From assembly GCA_947167745.1 (NCBI GenBank), contig CAMVJE010000018.1, forward strand, positions 1 through 25,594: a DNA stretch of 25,594 nt, written 5' to 3'. A program made the translations under genes and the position numbers. This stretch comes from an uncultured Treponema sp. (GTDB lineage Bacteria; Spirochaetota; Spirochaetia; Treponematales; Treponemataceae). The notes beneath the pieces are model-generated. The model did not search any database, was not told where the DNA came from, and worked only from the letters and a program-made list of their open reading frames with translations. How positions within the stretch are numbered: the first letter of the stretch is position 1; the number at the start of each line of letters is the position of its first letter. Of the stretch, positions 7,401 to 15,440 are shown piece by piece.

Positions 7401-8708
7401 TTACTCTCCAAGAAGCTTTTTAGCTTCCAGGAATTCTGATATACCTACAGCAACTTTTTTTGCCTCACGCATTGCAAGAACTACAGTTGCAGGCTTATGT
7501 ACTACATCTCCGCCAGCAAATACGCCTCGCTTTGTTGTCATGCCGTATGGTTTTTCTCTTGTAACTACAAATCCACCTTCATCAGCATCGATTCCTTCAG
7601 TTGTGCTGATGATTCTTGCAGCCGGACGAGAACCGATTGCGATGAGGATTTTATTTGCCGGAAGAATTACTTCACCATTTGGAGTCTGGCACTTGAGGCC
7701 AGTTACCTGACCATTCTCCCCTACATATTCAACAGGAGCATGCTCCCATTTGAATTCAACGCCATCTGAAAGTGCGCCATCATATTCAGCTTTTGCCGCA
7801 CGCATAAATTCTACTGTTTTACGATAAGCAACAGTGACTTTTTTTGCCTTCATGCGGACTGCTGTACGACAAGCATCCATTGCAACATTGCCGGCACCGA
7901 TTACGATAACCTCATCACCTTCCTCAATTGGCACCTCTGACTTTTCGACATTTCCATCCTGATAGAGGCGAACCATGCGAAGAAGATAATTTGACTGAAT
8001 AATTCCCTTGAGTTCTTTACCAGGAATATCAAGATCTTTTGAAAGTGCGGTTCCTGTTCCAATGAAAACAGCATCGAAACCGTTCTTAAAAAGCTCATCA
8101 AGAGTGATGTCAACGCCAACCATTGTATTTGTAACAAACTGAACACCTAAATCTGCAATTTTTTTGGTTGTATTGCGAACTACATCTTTTGGAAGGCGGA
8201 ATTCCGGGATACCATAAAGAAGAACACCGCCTGGCTCACTCTCACCTTCATAAACTACAACTTCATATCCTTTGCGAGCCAAATCACCCGCAACGGTAAG
8301 GCCTGCCGGGCCTGAGCCGATAACAGCAACCTTTCCGCCGATTTTTTCGATTTTTTTCTCACGATTGAGATTCATTTCTGTATCAAAGTCTGCAACAAAG
8401 CGCTCAATCATTCCGATTTTAATACCCTTACCAGCTTTTGCAAGAACACAATGTCCTTCACACTGGTTTTCATGTGGGCAGACACGACCACAGATTGCTG
8501 GAAGATTGCTGCGCTGAGCAATGATGCTGCGGGCTTCGCCAAAATTGCCCAAAGAAACAGCATGATTAAATGCCGGAATATCATTCTCGATTGGACATCC
8601 TGTACGGCACATAGGCTTAGGACAGTTTAAGCAACGGCGGGCCTCAGCGATTGCTTCCTGAATCGTATATCCTTTAATCTCTTCTTCCATAGTAAAATAA
8701 AACCTCAT
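7401..8708 (-). CDS. gltD: NADPH-dependent glutamate synthase small-chain-like flavoprotein
   Basis: 435 aa. The N-terminus has two four-cysteine Fe-S motifs: C26, C29, C34, C38 and C73, C77, C83, C87. An FAD Rossmann site GSGPAG (131-136) follows, then an NAD(P)H site GAGNVA (271-276), and a final FAGGDVV FAD motif. This is the GltD/NfnB/SudA family, which passes electrons between NAD(P)H and a partner. The short length fits the stand-alone type often annotated gltA (homotetrameric). No large glutamate synthase subunit or NfnA-like partner is adjacent, so the true acceptor is open. Two starts are possible: ATG at 8708, with no ribosome site, and ATG at 8690 (protein begins MEEEIKGYT), with GAGG 12 nt upstream. 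A strong promoter lies just upstream; this is the first gene of the operon. Confidence 0.9.
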   Translation of the reverse strand: MRFYFTMEEEIKGYTIQEAIAEARRCLNCPKPMCRTGCPIENDIPAFNHAVSLGNFGEARSIIAQRSNLPAICGRVCPHENQCEGHCVLAKAGKGIKIGMIERFVADFDTEMNLNREKKIEKIGGKVAVIGSGPAGLTVAGDLARKGYEVVVYEGESEPGGVLLYGIPEFRLPKDVVRNTTKKIADLGVQFVTNTMVGVDITLDELFKNGFDAVFIGTGTALSKDLDIPGKELKGIIQSNYLLRMVRLYQDGNVEKSEVPIEEGDEVIVIGAGNVAMDACRTAVRMKAKKVTVAYRKTVEFMRAAKAEYDGALSDGVEFKWEHAPVEYVGENGQVTGLKCQTPNGEVILPANKILIAIGSRPAARIISTTEGIDADEGGFVVTREKPYGMTTKRGVFAGGDVVHKPATVVLAMREAKKVAVGISEFLEAKKLLGE

Positions 8709-8730
8709 TAAAAATATTGCTAGTTCTTAC

Positions 8731-8759
8731 AGTATAGCGTTAGATTAAGTAAATTGCAA
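8731..8759 (-). promoter_or_regulatory. sigma70-type promoter of the gltD-cheW-nadK-recN operon
   Basis: On the minus strand there is a -35 box TTGCAA (8759-8754), a 17-nt spacer and a -10 box TATACT (8736-8731). It ends 22 nt before the ATG at 8708. It lies in the 89-bp gap after comF. No gap larger than 67 bp occurs downstream until position 123, so this one promoter may serve eight genes. Confidence 0.7.
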
Positions 8760-8797
8760 ACTAATTAAATAAAATCTTAAATGCCCCCCCTCTCTGA

Positions 8798-9589
8798 TTA
8801 ATCAACAATGAATAGCGTTATGGAAAAGACCTTTTTTATTCCTAAACTTTTCAGCTCTCTGGCGCAGGCTTCAACAGTAGAGCCTGTCGTAAGAACATCG
8901 TCAGCAAGAACAACGGCCTCGGGGACTGAAGTAAAAAAGCGTTGAAGAGCTTTTTCTTTTTTAAGCCGGTAAGCCGTTTTCATACTGTCGATTCTCTGAA
9001 TTCTGTCAAGTTTTTTTTGCTGGATACGAGTCATGCGTTCCAAAACAGGAAGGATTTTTACATTCCAGCCTTTTGAAAGATACCAGCACAGCTCGTCAAT
9101 CTGATCCCAGCCACGCTCACGAATTTTACCGGCACGAGGAGGAACAGGAACCACAGGAAGACTAAGGCCGTGCTCTTTCTCAAGAGACCTGAGTTTCCGG
9201 TAGAAAATTTTCGCAAAATACACGGACAGTCCTCTTTTATCTTCAAGTTTCCAGGCAAAAAGCAAGGACTTTTTCCATAACTGATAACCATGAAGGGAAT
9301 ACGCTTCGTCTACACTTCTGAGGCATGGCTCAGTTTTGCAGCAGGAACACATTCCGATTTCACTTATAAGCATACGGCCACAAACTCCGCATGATTTTTC
9401 AAAACCGAACGACTCAAGCTCATTAATACAATCTCTGCACATGGGAATTCGCAGGCACCTTTTTGAACAGCGGATACACTTTTCACCTCCTAGAAAAAAG
9501 GAAATCAGAGTTTGAACAAATGTCCTGAAAGAAAAGGAGAGGCTGAAACCTTTAGAAAGAAAATTGAAATCATTATTTCTCTTAAGCAT
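8798..9589 (-). CDS. comF: ComF-family phosphoribosyltransferase-like protein
   Basis: 263 aa, the usual size. The N-terminal region has a cysteine cluster arranged as zinc-ribbon pairs (C38/C41, C51/C54, C67/C70, C81/C84). A PRTase domain follows with PVPPRAGKIRERGWDQ (the conserved RGFNQ-like loop) and the PRPP-binding motif VVLADDVLTTGST (226-238). In transformable bacteria ComF helps DNA import; in most genomes, probably including this one, its role is unknown. No other competence gene is in the window. The ATG has no Shine-Dalgarno sequence, and no convincing promoter was found in the 172-bp gap upstream, so the start is less certain than the family. Confidence 0.9.
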   Translation of the reverse strand: MLKRNNDFNFLSKGFSLSFSFRTFVQTLISFFLGGEKCIRCSKRCLRIPMCRDCINELESFGFEKSCGVCGRMLISEIGMCSCCKTEPCLRSVDEAYSLHGYQLWKKSLLFAWKLEDKRGLSVYFAKIFYRKLRSLEKEHGLSLPVVPVPPRAGKIRERGWDQIDELCWYLSKGWNVKILPVLERMTRIQQKKLDRIQRIDSMKTAYRLKKEKALQRFFTSVPEAVVLADDVLTTGSTVEACARELKSLGIKKVFSITLFIVD

Positions 9590-9663
9590 CGTCTATTAAT
9601 TCGCAAAAAAAATCACTTTTCGGCAAGAGAAAAAAATAATTTTTTGTTATTTTTGACTTTTTT

Positions 9664-9761
9664 TGGGGCGTTGCGGGTAGGGAGCGACCCACAGGGGGCA
9701 AAACTTGCGAGGCAAGTTTCTTCGTTTCACTACGCGCGAGTCTCGGGGAAGGCTTTCCCCC
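9664..9761. repeat. GC-rich hairpin-bearing intergenic element between mutS and comF
   Basis: This stretch is strongly GC-rich, while the adjoining 9600-9663 is almost pure A/T. It contains at least two perfect hairpins: 8-bp arms AAACTTGC/GCAAGTTT with a 3-nt loop (9701-9719) and 6-bp arms GGGGAA/TTCCCC with a 4-nt loop (9745-9760). A GGGT/ACCC pair at 9675-9690 adds a weaker one. The sharp composition edge and nested dyads suggest a dispersed repeat that landed here. Part of it (9698-9732) recurs at 21682-21716. No protein is encoded. Confidence 0.5.
9745..9760 (-). terminator. Stem-loop directly after the mutS stop codon
   Basis: GGGGAA/TTCCCC arms around a 4-nt loop begin within two bases of the mutS TAA. 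There is no U tract after it, so it is either an atypical terminator or a 3'-end stabilising stem. The following stem at 9701-9719 is trailed by a short TTTT on the minus strand and could be the actual stop. Confidence 0.4.
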
Positions 9762-12452
9762 TTATCTTCCGCTAAGAGACTTTTTCCAGCGGGCGACTAA
9801 ATCAAGGGCCTGACGCGGAGTCATGTCATCGGGATCGCAGCTTAAAATTTCGTCAAGCACGAGCTCCTCATCACTGAAAAGACCTGGCATTGAGACAGAT
9901 TTTTCCAGAGTTTTTCTTTCAAAGCTTTGAGCAGTTGTAAGGTTCTCAAGATTATTTCCGCCAGCCAGTGATTTTGAGTCAGTTTGAAGAGAAGAAAGAA
10001 TTTCATTTGCCCTTCTGATTACACTTTGCGGAAGACCTGCAAGACCGGCTACATGAATTCCGTATGAGTTTTCGCTTGCTCCAACTTTGATTTTTCGAAG
10101 GAAAGTGATTTTATCAGAGTCTTCGCTTACATCCATACAAAGAAGCTTTAAGGCCGGATGCTTTAGTCTGGTAAGTTCATGATAATGGGTTGCAAAAAGA
10201 GTTTTGCATTTAAGGGTGTTGAGAAGGTATTCGGAAACCGACCATGCAATAGAAAGGCCGTCCTCAGTGCTTGTTCCCCGGCCGACTTCATCCATAATCA
10301 CGAAAGATTTCTCAGTTGCCATGCGTAAAATGTAGGCAGTTTCGGTCATTTCAACCAGAAAAGTTGATTCGCCCTTTGCGAGATTGTCACTAGCTCCAAC
10401 ACGACAAAAAATCCGGTCAACCAAACCGATGTGGGCTTCTTTCGCAGGAACGAAAGAACCAATTTGAGCAAGCAGGGCGATAAGGGCATTTTGGCGAAGA
10501 TAAGTAGATTTACCCGCCATATTCGGCCCGGTGATAAGCGCAAAATAAGGCAGAAAAGAAGCTTCCTCAGTCTGAGAATTTTTGTCTGTTTCGCTGGACA
10601 GCTCTATGTCATTAGGAACAAATTCTCCGGAAGGAAGATGAAGCTCAACCACAGGGTGACGGCCAGCCTTTACGATAAAATCTTTTGAATCATCAACAAG
10701 CGGTTTTACCCAGCCATGGAGAAGTGCCGACAGTGCGAGGGAAGATGTAACATCAGCATAAGCAACTTCTTTTGCAGTCTGTAAAAGATAATTCGTATAC
10801 TCAGCTATTTTTGAACGGACTTCAAGGAAAAGTGCTTTTTCTGTTTCGGTGATTTTAAGCTCAGCCTCACCTATCTGTTTTTCGATTTCCTGCAGACGGA
10901 CAGTTGTAAAACGATCTGCATTCGTAAGAGAGCGGCGCAGGATGAAATGAGCCGGTACTGAGTCAGTCTTACCTCGCGTGATTTCGATATAGTATCCGGT
11001 GAGATTATTACTTTTGATTCTTAGATTTTGGATTCCAGTAGCAGTTTTTTCTTCTTCAGCATAATCTTCAAGAATTTTATTCACATTGTCATGAATGCGG
11101 CGATATTCATCAAGTTCTGCAGACCAGCCTTCTTTAATAATTCTACCCTCACCAAGAGCCGTAGCCGGATCATCTAGAATTGATTTTGAAATGAGAGATA
11201 CTATTTCTTCTGCAAGGGATTTATCTGTCTGAGTGAACCCGAAAGAATCCAATTGCTCTCGGACTTTAAGCCAGGATTCAAGGCTACATCTGAGAGCCTG
11301 CAAATCTTTTGCATGGGCCCTTTCCATGGCAATTCTGCCCGTCAAACGCTCAATATCAAGTATATCTGCAAAAACTTCATGAACAAATTCAAGAAGATTT
11401 CTGTTATTTACAAAAAGTTCGACATGATTCTGGCGGGAGCGGATCTGGCTGATATTTGTAAGGGGGTACAAAAGCCAGTTTCTAAGAAGTCGCTTCCCCA
11501 TTGCAGTTTGAGTGTGTGACACGCATTCCAAAAGGGTAAACTGACTGCTTCCATCATGGAGGTTTTGTACAATCTCCAAATTTCTGCGGGAAGAATCATC
11601 CATCATTACAAATTGACTGTCACGGTAAACTTTTATTTCAGTGACATGTGGCGCATTCGTTGTCGCAGTTTTCTGAAGGTAATCAAGCAAAAATCCGGCC
11701 GGTGCAACTTCGACAGATTTTTCATCAAGTGAAAAACCTTGAAGACTTGCAGTCTTAAACTGATTTAGCAGACGCTTATATGAAAGTCCCTGATCAAAAT
11801 TCCAGTCTGGATAATAAGAAACGGCAATTCCTTCATTTTGTGAAAGAACTTCTTGAATGATTTCATTTTTTTCAAGATTTTGAGGAAGGAGCAACTCCCT
11901 TGGATGACAGCGGCCAAGTTCTTTTGAGAAATTTTCTGCCATGTCGTTTTCATACCAGCTGGTTGCAAAAAAATCAGAAGTTGTAACATCGATGTAGGCA
12001 AAACCACATCTTCCCTTTTGCATACACAAACAAGCCAGAAAGTTATTTACGCCACCATCCAGATATTCGCTCTCAAGAGCTGTTCCCGGAGTGATAACTT
12101 CAATTACCTTACGCTCTGTAAGCCCTTTGCCTGTAACATCGCCAACCTGCTCACAGATTGCAATTCTCTTTCCACATCGTAAGAGCCGGGCTATATATAT
12201 TTTTGCAGCATGATAGGGAATTCCGCACATGGGAGAAGAAGCCCGGTGAGTAAGGGTAAGATTTAAAAGGCGCGAAACTTCTATGGCATCAGAGTTGAAC
12301 ATTTCATAAAAATCTCCCAAACGGAAAAAGAGCACATCATTTTTATGCTGCTCTTTGATTGAGAGATATTGAATCATTAAGGGAGTAAGTTCGCTTGATT
12401 CGCTTCGTGTCTGAACGGAACCCGCAACGACAGAATCTTTGCTTCGTGCCAT
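9762..12452 (-). CDS. mutS: DNA mismatch repair protein MutS
   Basis: 896 aa, full length for MutS1. The mismatch-stacking F-x-E motif is F48-Y49-E50 in LGDFYEMF. Connector, lever and clamp regions follow (about 130-600). The ATPase domain has Walker A TGPNMAGKST (641-650), the GASDNLAKGESTF signature and Walker B IMDEVGRGTS with D721-E722, then THYHEL. A short MPGLF near the C-terminus could be a sliding-clamp-binding peptide (inference). Its ATG is 2 nt after the skp stop, so it is transcribed with the outer-membrane assembly genes. No mutL is in the window. Confidence 0.98.
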   Translation of the reverse strand: MARSKDSVVAGSVQTRSESSELTPLMIQYLSIKEQHKNDVLFFRLGDFYEMFNSDAIEVSRLLNLTLTHRASSPMCGIPYHAAKIYIARLLRCGKRIAICEQVGDVTGKGLTERKVIEVITPGTALESEYLDGGVNNFLACLCMQKGRCGFAYIDVTTSDFFATSWYENDMAENFSKELGRCHPRELLLPQNLEKNEIIQEVLSQNEGIAVSYYPDWNFDQGLSYKRLLNQFKTASLQGFSLDEKSVEVAPAGFLLDYLQKTATTNAPHVTEIKVYRDSQFVMMDDSSRRNLEIVQNLHDGSSQFTLLECVSHTQTAMGKRLLRNWLLYPLTNISQIRSRQNHVELFVNNRNLLEFVHEVFADILDIERLTGRIAMERAHAKDLQALRCSLESWLKVREQLDSFGFTQTDKSLAEEIVSLISKSILDDPATALGEGRIIKEGWSAELDEYRRIHDNVNKILEDYAEEEKTATGIQNLRIKSNNLTGYYIEITRGKTDSVPAHFILRRSLTNADRFTTVRLQEIEKQIGEAELKITETEKALFLEVRSKIAEYTNYLLQTAKEVAYADVTSSLALSALLHGWVKPLVDDSKDFIVKAGRHPVVELHLPSGEFVPNDIELSSETDKNSQTEEASFLPYFALITGPNMAGKSTYLRQNALIALLAQIGSFVPAKEAHIGLVDRIFCRVGASDNLAKGESTFLVEMTETAYILRMATEKSFVIMDEVGRGTSTEDGLSIAWSVSEYLLNTLKCKTLFATHYHELTRLKHPALKLLCMDVSEDSDKITFLRKIKVGASENSYGIHVAGLAGLPQSVIRRANEILSSLQTDSKSLAGGNNLENLTTAQSFERKTLEKSVSMPGLFSDEELVLDEILSCDPDDMTPRQALDLVARWKKSLSGR

Positions 12453-12454
12453 TA

Positions 12455-12976
12455 CTAGAGGCCCAGCTCAGAAATTACTTTATCCGTGACATCTACAGAG
12501 GAACTGTACCATAAAATGGCATTATTTTGCTGCAAAGAAAGAATCATACTGTATCCCTCGTTTTCTGCAACGCGTTCCAACACGGAATAAAGTTTTTTGT
12601 AAAAAGAATCAGAATTCTGAAGATTATTTTTCATTGATTCAAGTTCAATGTTCTTTGCATTTGTATATTCTGTGAGCGCATCAGTCCGGCGAATGATATC
12701 AGCGTCAAGACGAGAAGAAGATGCATCATTTCCAGAAGATACTGCATCTGCCTTCTGCTGCTTGAGTTTTTGAATTTCTTCGGTGCGTTTTGAAATTTCA
12801 CGCTGAAACTCAGCTTTTTTAGACTCGTAATTTCTGACCGGAGCCGAGTTTCTGAAATAGGCCTGATAAACTTTTGCCGTATCCACGACACCAAATCTGG
12901 TAATCTGCTGAGCAAACAATCCAGATGAAAACAAAAGTACAAAAAGCGCAGTGAGCGAAATCTTCTTTATATTCAT
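12455..12976 (-). CDS. skp: Periplasmic chaperone Skp/OmpH
   Basis: 173 aa from the chosen start. The protein has a signal peptide (MNIKKISLTALFVLLFSSG, cleavage after LFA, about residue 22), then ITRFGVVDTAKVYQAYF, the conserved OmpH opening. A long Lys/Glu-rich coiled coil (about 45-130) forms the chaperone tentacles. A C-terminal strand region ends in DVTDKVISELGL. The reading frame is open further upstream to 13078, but those 34 residues would overlap bamA and bury the signal peptide. GAGG lies 5 nt before the ATG at 12976, which settles the start. It follows bamA by 10 bp and shields unfolded outer-membrane proteins on their way to BamA. Confidence 0.93.
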   Translation of the reverse strand: MNIKKISLTALFVLLFSSGLFAQQITRFGVVDTAKVYQAYFRNSAPVRNYESKKAEFQREISKRTEEIQKLKQQKADAVSSGNDASSSRLDADIIRRTDALTEYTNAKNIELESMKNNLQNSDSFYKKLYSVLERVAENEGYSMILSLQQNNAILWYSSSVDVTDKVISELGL

Positions 12977-12986
12977 AAATGCCTCT

Positions 12987-15428
12987 TTATTTATTTGTAA
13001 TATTGAATGAAAGAACAAACTTCCAGTTAGAATCCCATTTGACATTCTTATCCTCATCAAAGCGGAATGTATTTGCAAAGAGAAGACGCAATGGGAACTG
13101 AGGAATTGTAAAGCGCAGGCCAGGACCTATACTACAATAGAAATCTGAAAGGTGGAGATCATGGAAGAGATCGTTCGGCTCAGTTTTAATTGCAACTGCA
13201 TCTGCAAAGAAATCAAGTGCAAGAACACCAGGAATGACAGGCATACGAAGTTCTACGATATTACTCCACATTGCTTTGCCACGGACTTTATTATAAATAG
13301 AAGTCCAGCCACGGCCGTTAAACATACCGTCGATATAAAGTTTGCTTGAATCTCCGACGCTTGTGCCTGGTTTTGGGAACTGGAGTGAAAGCCCCGTGTA
13401 GCCCATAAGGACAAGTTTAAACATCCAGCTTTCGGTAACTGGGAACTGCAGGAGAGTAAAATATTTTTCAAGCTTTGTATCGGTTCGGAGGAAATATTCC
13501 GACTCAATCGGAGTAAGACCATACCAGGTAAGTTTCTGGCTCGCAAACCAGCCCTTAGACGGATCATAGTTTATATCGCGGTCATCAATAGAAGCTGCAG
13601 TCCAGATTGAGTTCTGCCAGCCCCAGCGGTTGGCATATTCACTTACAGAGGCGTCAACAGGTGTCCAAATATTTTCGTTGTAAATGTTGTTTTTAAGGCT
13701 GCCTGTGATACCACCTGTCCATGAAATAATTGCAAAGTCAGGAGTCCAGCGGCGACCAAGCGAGAAGCCTGATGTCCACTTCCACTGTTCGTACTTCATG
13801 TAATAGTTACTTGTGTCTACATTACCGTTTGAGTTGATTTCATTGCGAAGTGCTGAAAGGCTTGAATGAGAAAATTCCGTACTGATTGAAGTGCTGATCG
13901 GCAAATCCTTAAACCAGTTTGTTCCGTAGCCAAGACTTACAGACTGTGTATCAGTAGCGATAGTTGAACTGGCACTTACAGAACGCCCCGTACCACGAAC
14001 ATTTGAATCCTGCCATTTAACAAAGAGTGCAAAAGGCAAATCACTTGAATTTGTAACGCCACTGAAAGTCACACCAAATTCGATAGAAGTTGTAGACTGC
14101 TCTTCGACTGAAACAATCAGGTCAACAAGATTTTCTTCTGAACCAGGAACGACATCAGGAACAACTGCACTAAAATACTGGAGATTATAAAGGTTTCGAA
14201 GACCTGTCGTAACTTTTGCCTTTGAAAAGATATCACCTGACTCAATCGGGATTTCCCTTCGAATTACATTTTCTTTTGTTTTAGTATTTCCTTTAATGAT
14301 AATATTTTCAACATGAGAGCGGACATTCTCGATAATCATGAACTGATAAGCGATAGTCTTTTTTTCTGCATCTTTTTGAGGAACTGGCTGAAATCTGTTT
14401 GCCGTATAGCCGTTTTCGTAGTAGAGGTCTGCTACTGACATGAGTCCTTCGTTAAACTTTGTCTGATTAAAGACAGAACCCTTTCTCAGTTTTACTCGAC
14501 CCTGCAACTCACTGTCAGAGAAGATTTTATTTCCTACAAATGAAACACCTTCGTAAATATACTGAGAACCTTCCGTAACAACGAAAGTAATAGTCAGTTC
14601 ATCACGATTCTTTTTTTCGTTTACTTCCATTGTTTTTGTAACATCAACAATGGAAGCATCGATATAACCTTCATTTGCATAATAAGCAAGGATTGCCTGT
14701 TTATCAGCCTCAAGCATTGATTCCTGGAAAGCACCTTTGTTTATGATACCAACTTCCTTAAGCTTGAGTTTTTTCTTTAAGGTTTTTGATGAAATAACTT
14801 TATTGCCTGAAAAATTAATATGAGCGATAACGGTTGAGCGTCCCTCATCGATATTAAAAGTAATTTCAACACCTTTGTCGGTTTCTTTTGTAGAAGAAGA
14901 AACTTTAACATTTGTAAAGCCTTTTTCAAGATAATGATCACGGATTGCGCGCTCATCAACAGAAAGTTTACCTGCCATAAAGACATCTTTTTCTTTGGAA
15001 GAAATAGCATCTTTTATTTCTGTCGTTCGAATCTGGCGGTTTCCTTTTATGAAGATTCTCGTAACGGAAGGCTTTTCTTTTACAGTGAATGTAATTGTTA
15101 CAGTTTTTCTTTTTATATCGCCTGGAAGTGCTTCAGGACTTATGTCATCAAATAATTCCAAAGCATAAATACGGTCCATCATGTCGGAAAAAAGCTCATC
15201 GGTAAACTGCTTTCCGTAGTAGCCTGACACAACACCGTCTACATCTTTACTTGAAACGCTTTTAAGCCCCTTAAATGTGACTGATTTTATTATCGCACCA
15301 TAATACCAGTTATCACCATAAGACTCACTTGCTTCAGATTTGGTTTCGGTCTCCTGTGCATAAAACGGGATGGCACAGATTACAAAAAATGACATAAACA
15401 GAGCGACAAGACGCTGACGGATTGACAT
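12987..15428 (-). CDS. bamA: Outer-membrane beta-barrel assembly protein BamA
   Basis: 813 aa. Signal peptide 1-24 ends in FYA-Q. Five POTRA domains are visible by their opening strands: IKSVTFKG, VTRIFIKGNRQI, IAHINFSGNKVI, YEGVSFVGNKIF and VENIIIKGNTKT. A 16-strand Omp85 barrel follows (about 440-813), with the internal-loop motif FNGRGW in place of the common VRGF/Y. It inserts barrel proteins into the outer membrane; in T. pallidum the homologue is TP0326. A good ribosome site (AAGGGGA, 4 nt spacer) precedes the ATG, 12 bp after tamB. The last residues (SFNITNK) lack the terminal aromatic that often ends barrels. Confidence 0.97.
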   Translation of the reverse strand: MSIRQRLVALFMSFFVICAIPFYAQETETKSEASESYGDNWYYGAIIKSVTFKGLKSVSSKDVDGVVSGYYGKQFTDELFSDMMDRIYALELFDDISPEALPGDIKRKTVTITFTVKEKPSVTRIFIKGNRQIRTTEIKDAISSKEKDVFMAGKLSVDERAIRDHYLEKGFTNVKVSSSTKETDKGVEITFNIDEGRSTVIAHINFSGNKVISSKTLKKKLKLKEVGIINKGAFQESMLEADKQAILAYYANEGYIDASIVDVTKTMEVNEKKNRDELTITFVVTEGSQYIYEGVSFVGNKIFSDSELQGRVKLRKGSVFNQTKFNEGLMSVADLYYENGYTANRFQPVPQKDAEKKTIAYQFMIIENVRSHVENIIIKGNTKTKENVIRREIPIESGDIFSKAKVTTGLRNLYNLQYFSAVVPDVVPGSEENLVDLIVSVEEQSTTSIEFGVTFSGVTNSSDLPFALFVKWQDSNVRGTGRSVSASSTIATDTQSVSLGYGTNWFKDLPISTSISTEFSHSSLSALRNEINSNGNVDTSNYYMKYEQWKWTSGFSLGRRWTPDFAIISWTGGITGSLKNNIYNENIWTPVDASVSEYANRWGWQNSIWTAASIDDRDINYDPSKGWFASQKLTWYGLTPIESEYFLRTDTKLEKYFTLLQFPVTESWMFKLVLMGYTGLSLQFPKPGTSVGDSSKLYIDGMFNGRGWTSIYNKVRGKAMWSNIVELRMPVIPGVLALDFFADAVAIKTEPNDLFHDLHLSDFYCSIGPGLRFTIPQFPLRLLFANTFRFDEDKNVKWDSNWKFVLSFNITNK

Positions 15429-15440
15429 AAAATCCCCTTT

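Noticed and set aside
8784..8790. Run of seven C as a phase-variation tract
   Set aside because: It lies outside any reading frame, 25 bp upstream of the promoter -35 box, so slippage would not switch a gene in an obvious way.
12977..13078. 34-residue N-terminal extension of skp
   Set aside because: It overlaps bamA, would hide the signal peptide, and the ribosome site GAGG is placed for the ATG at 12976.
13253..13567. 104-aa minus-strand reading frame within bamA in another frame
   Set aside because: It is fully inside the BamA barrel coding region, with no independent signals.
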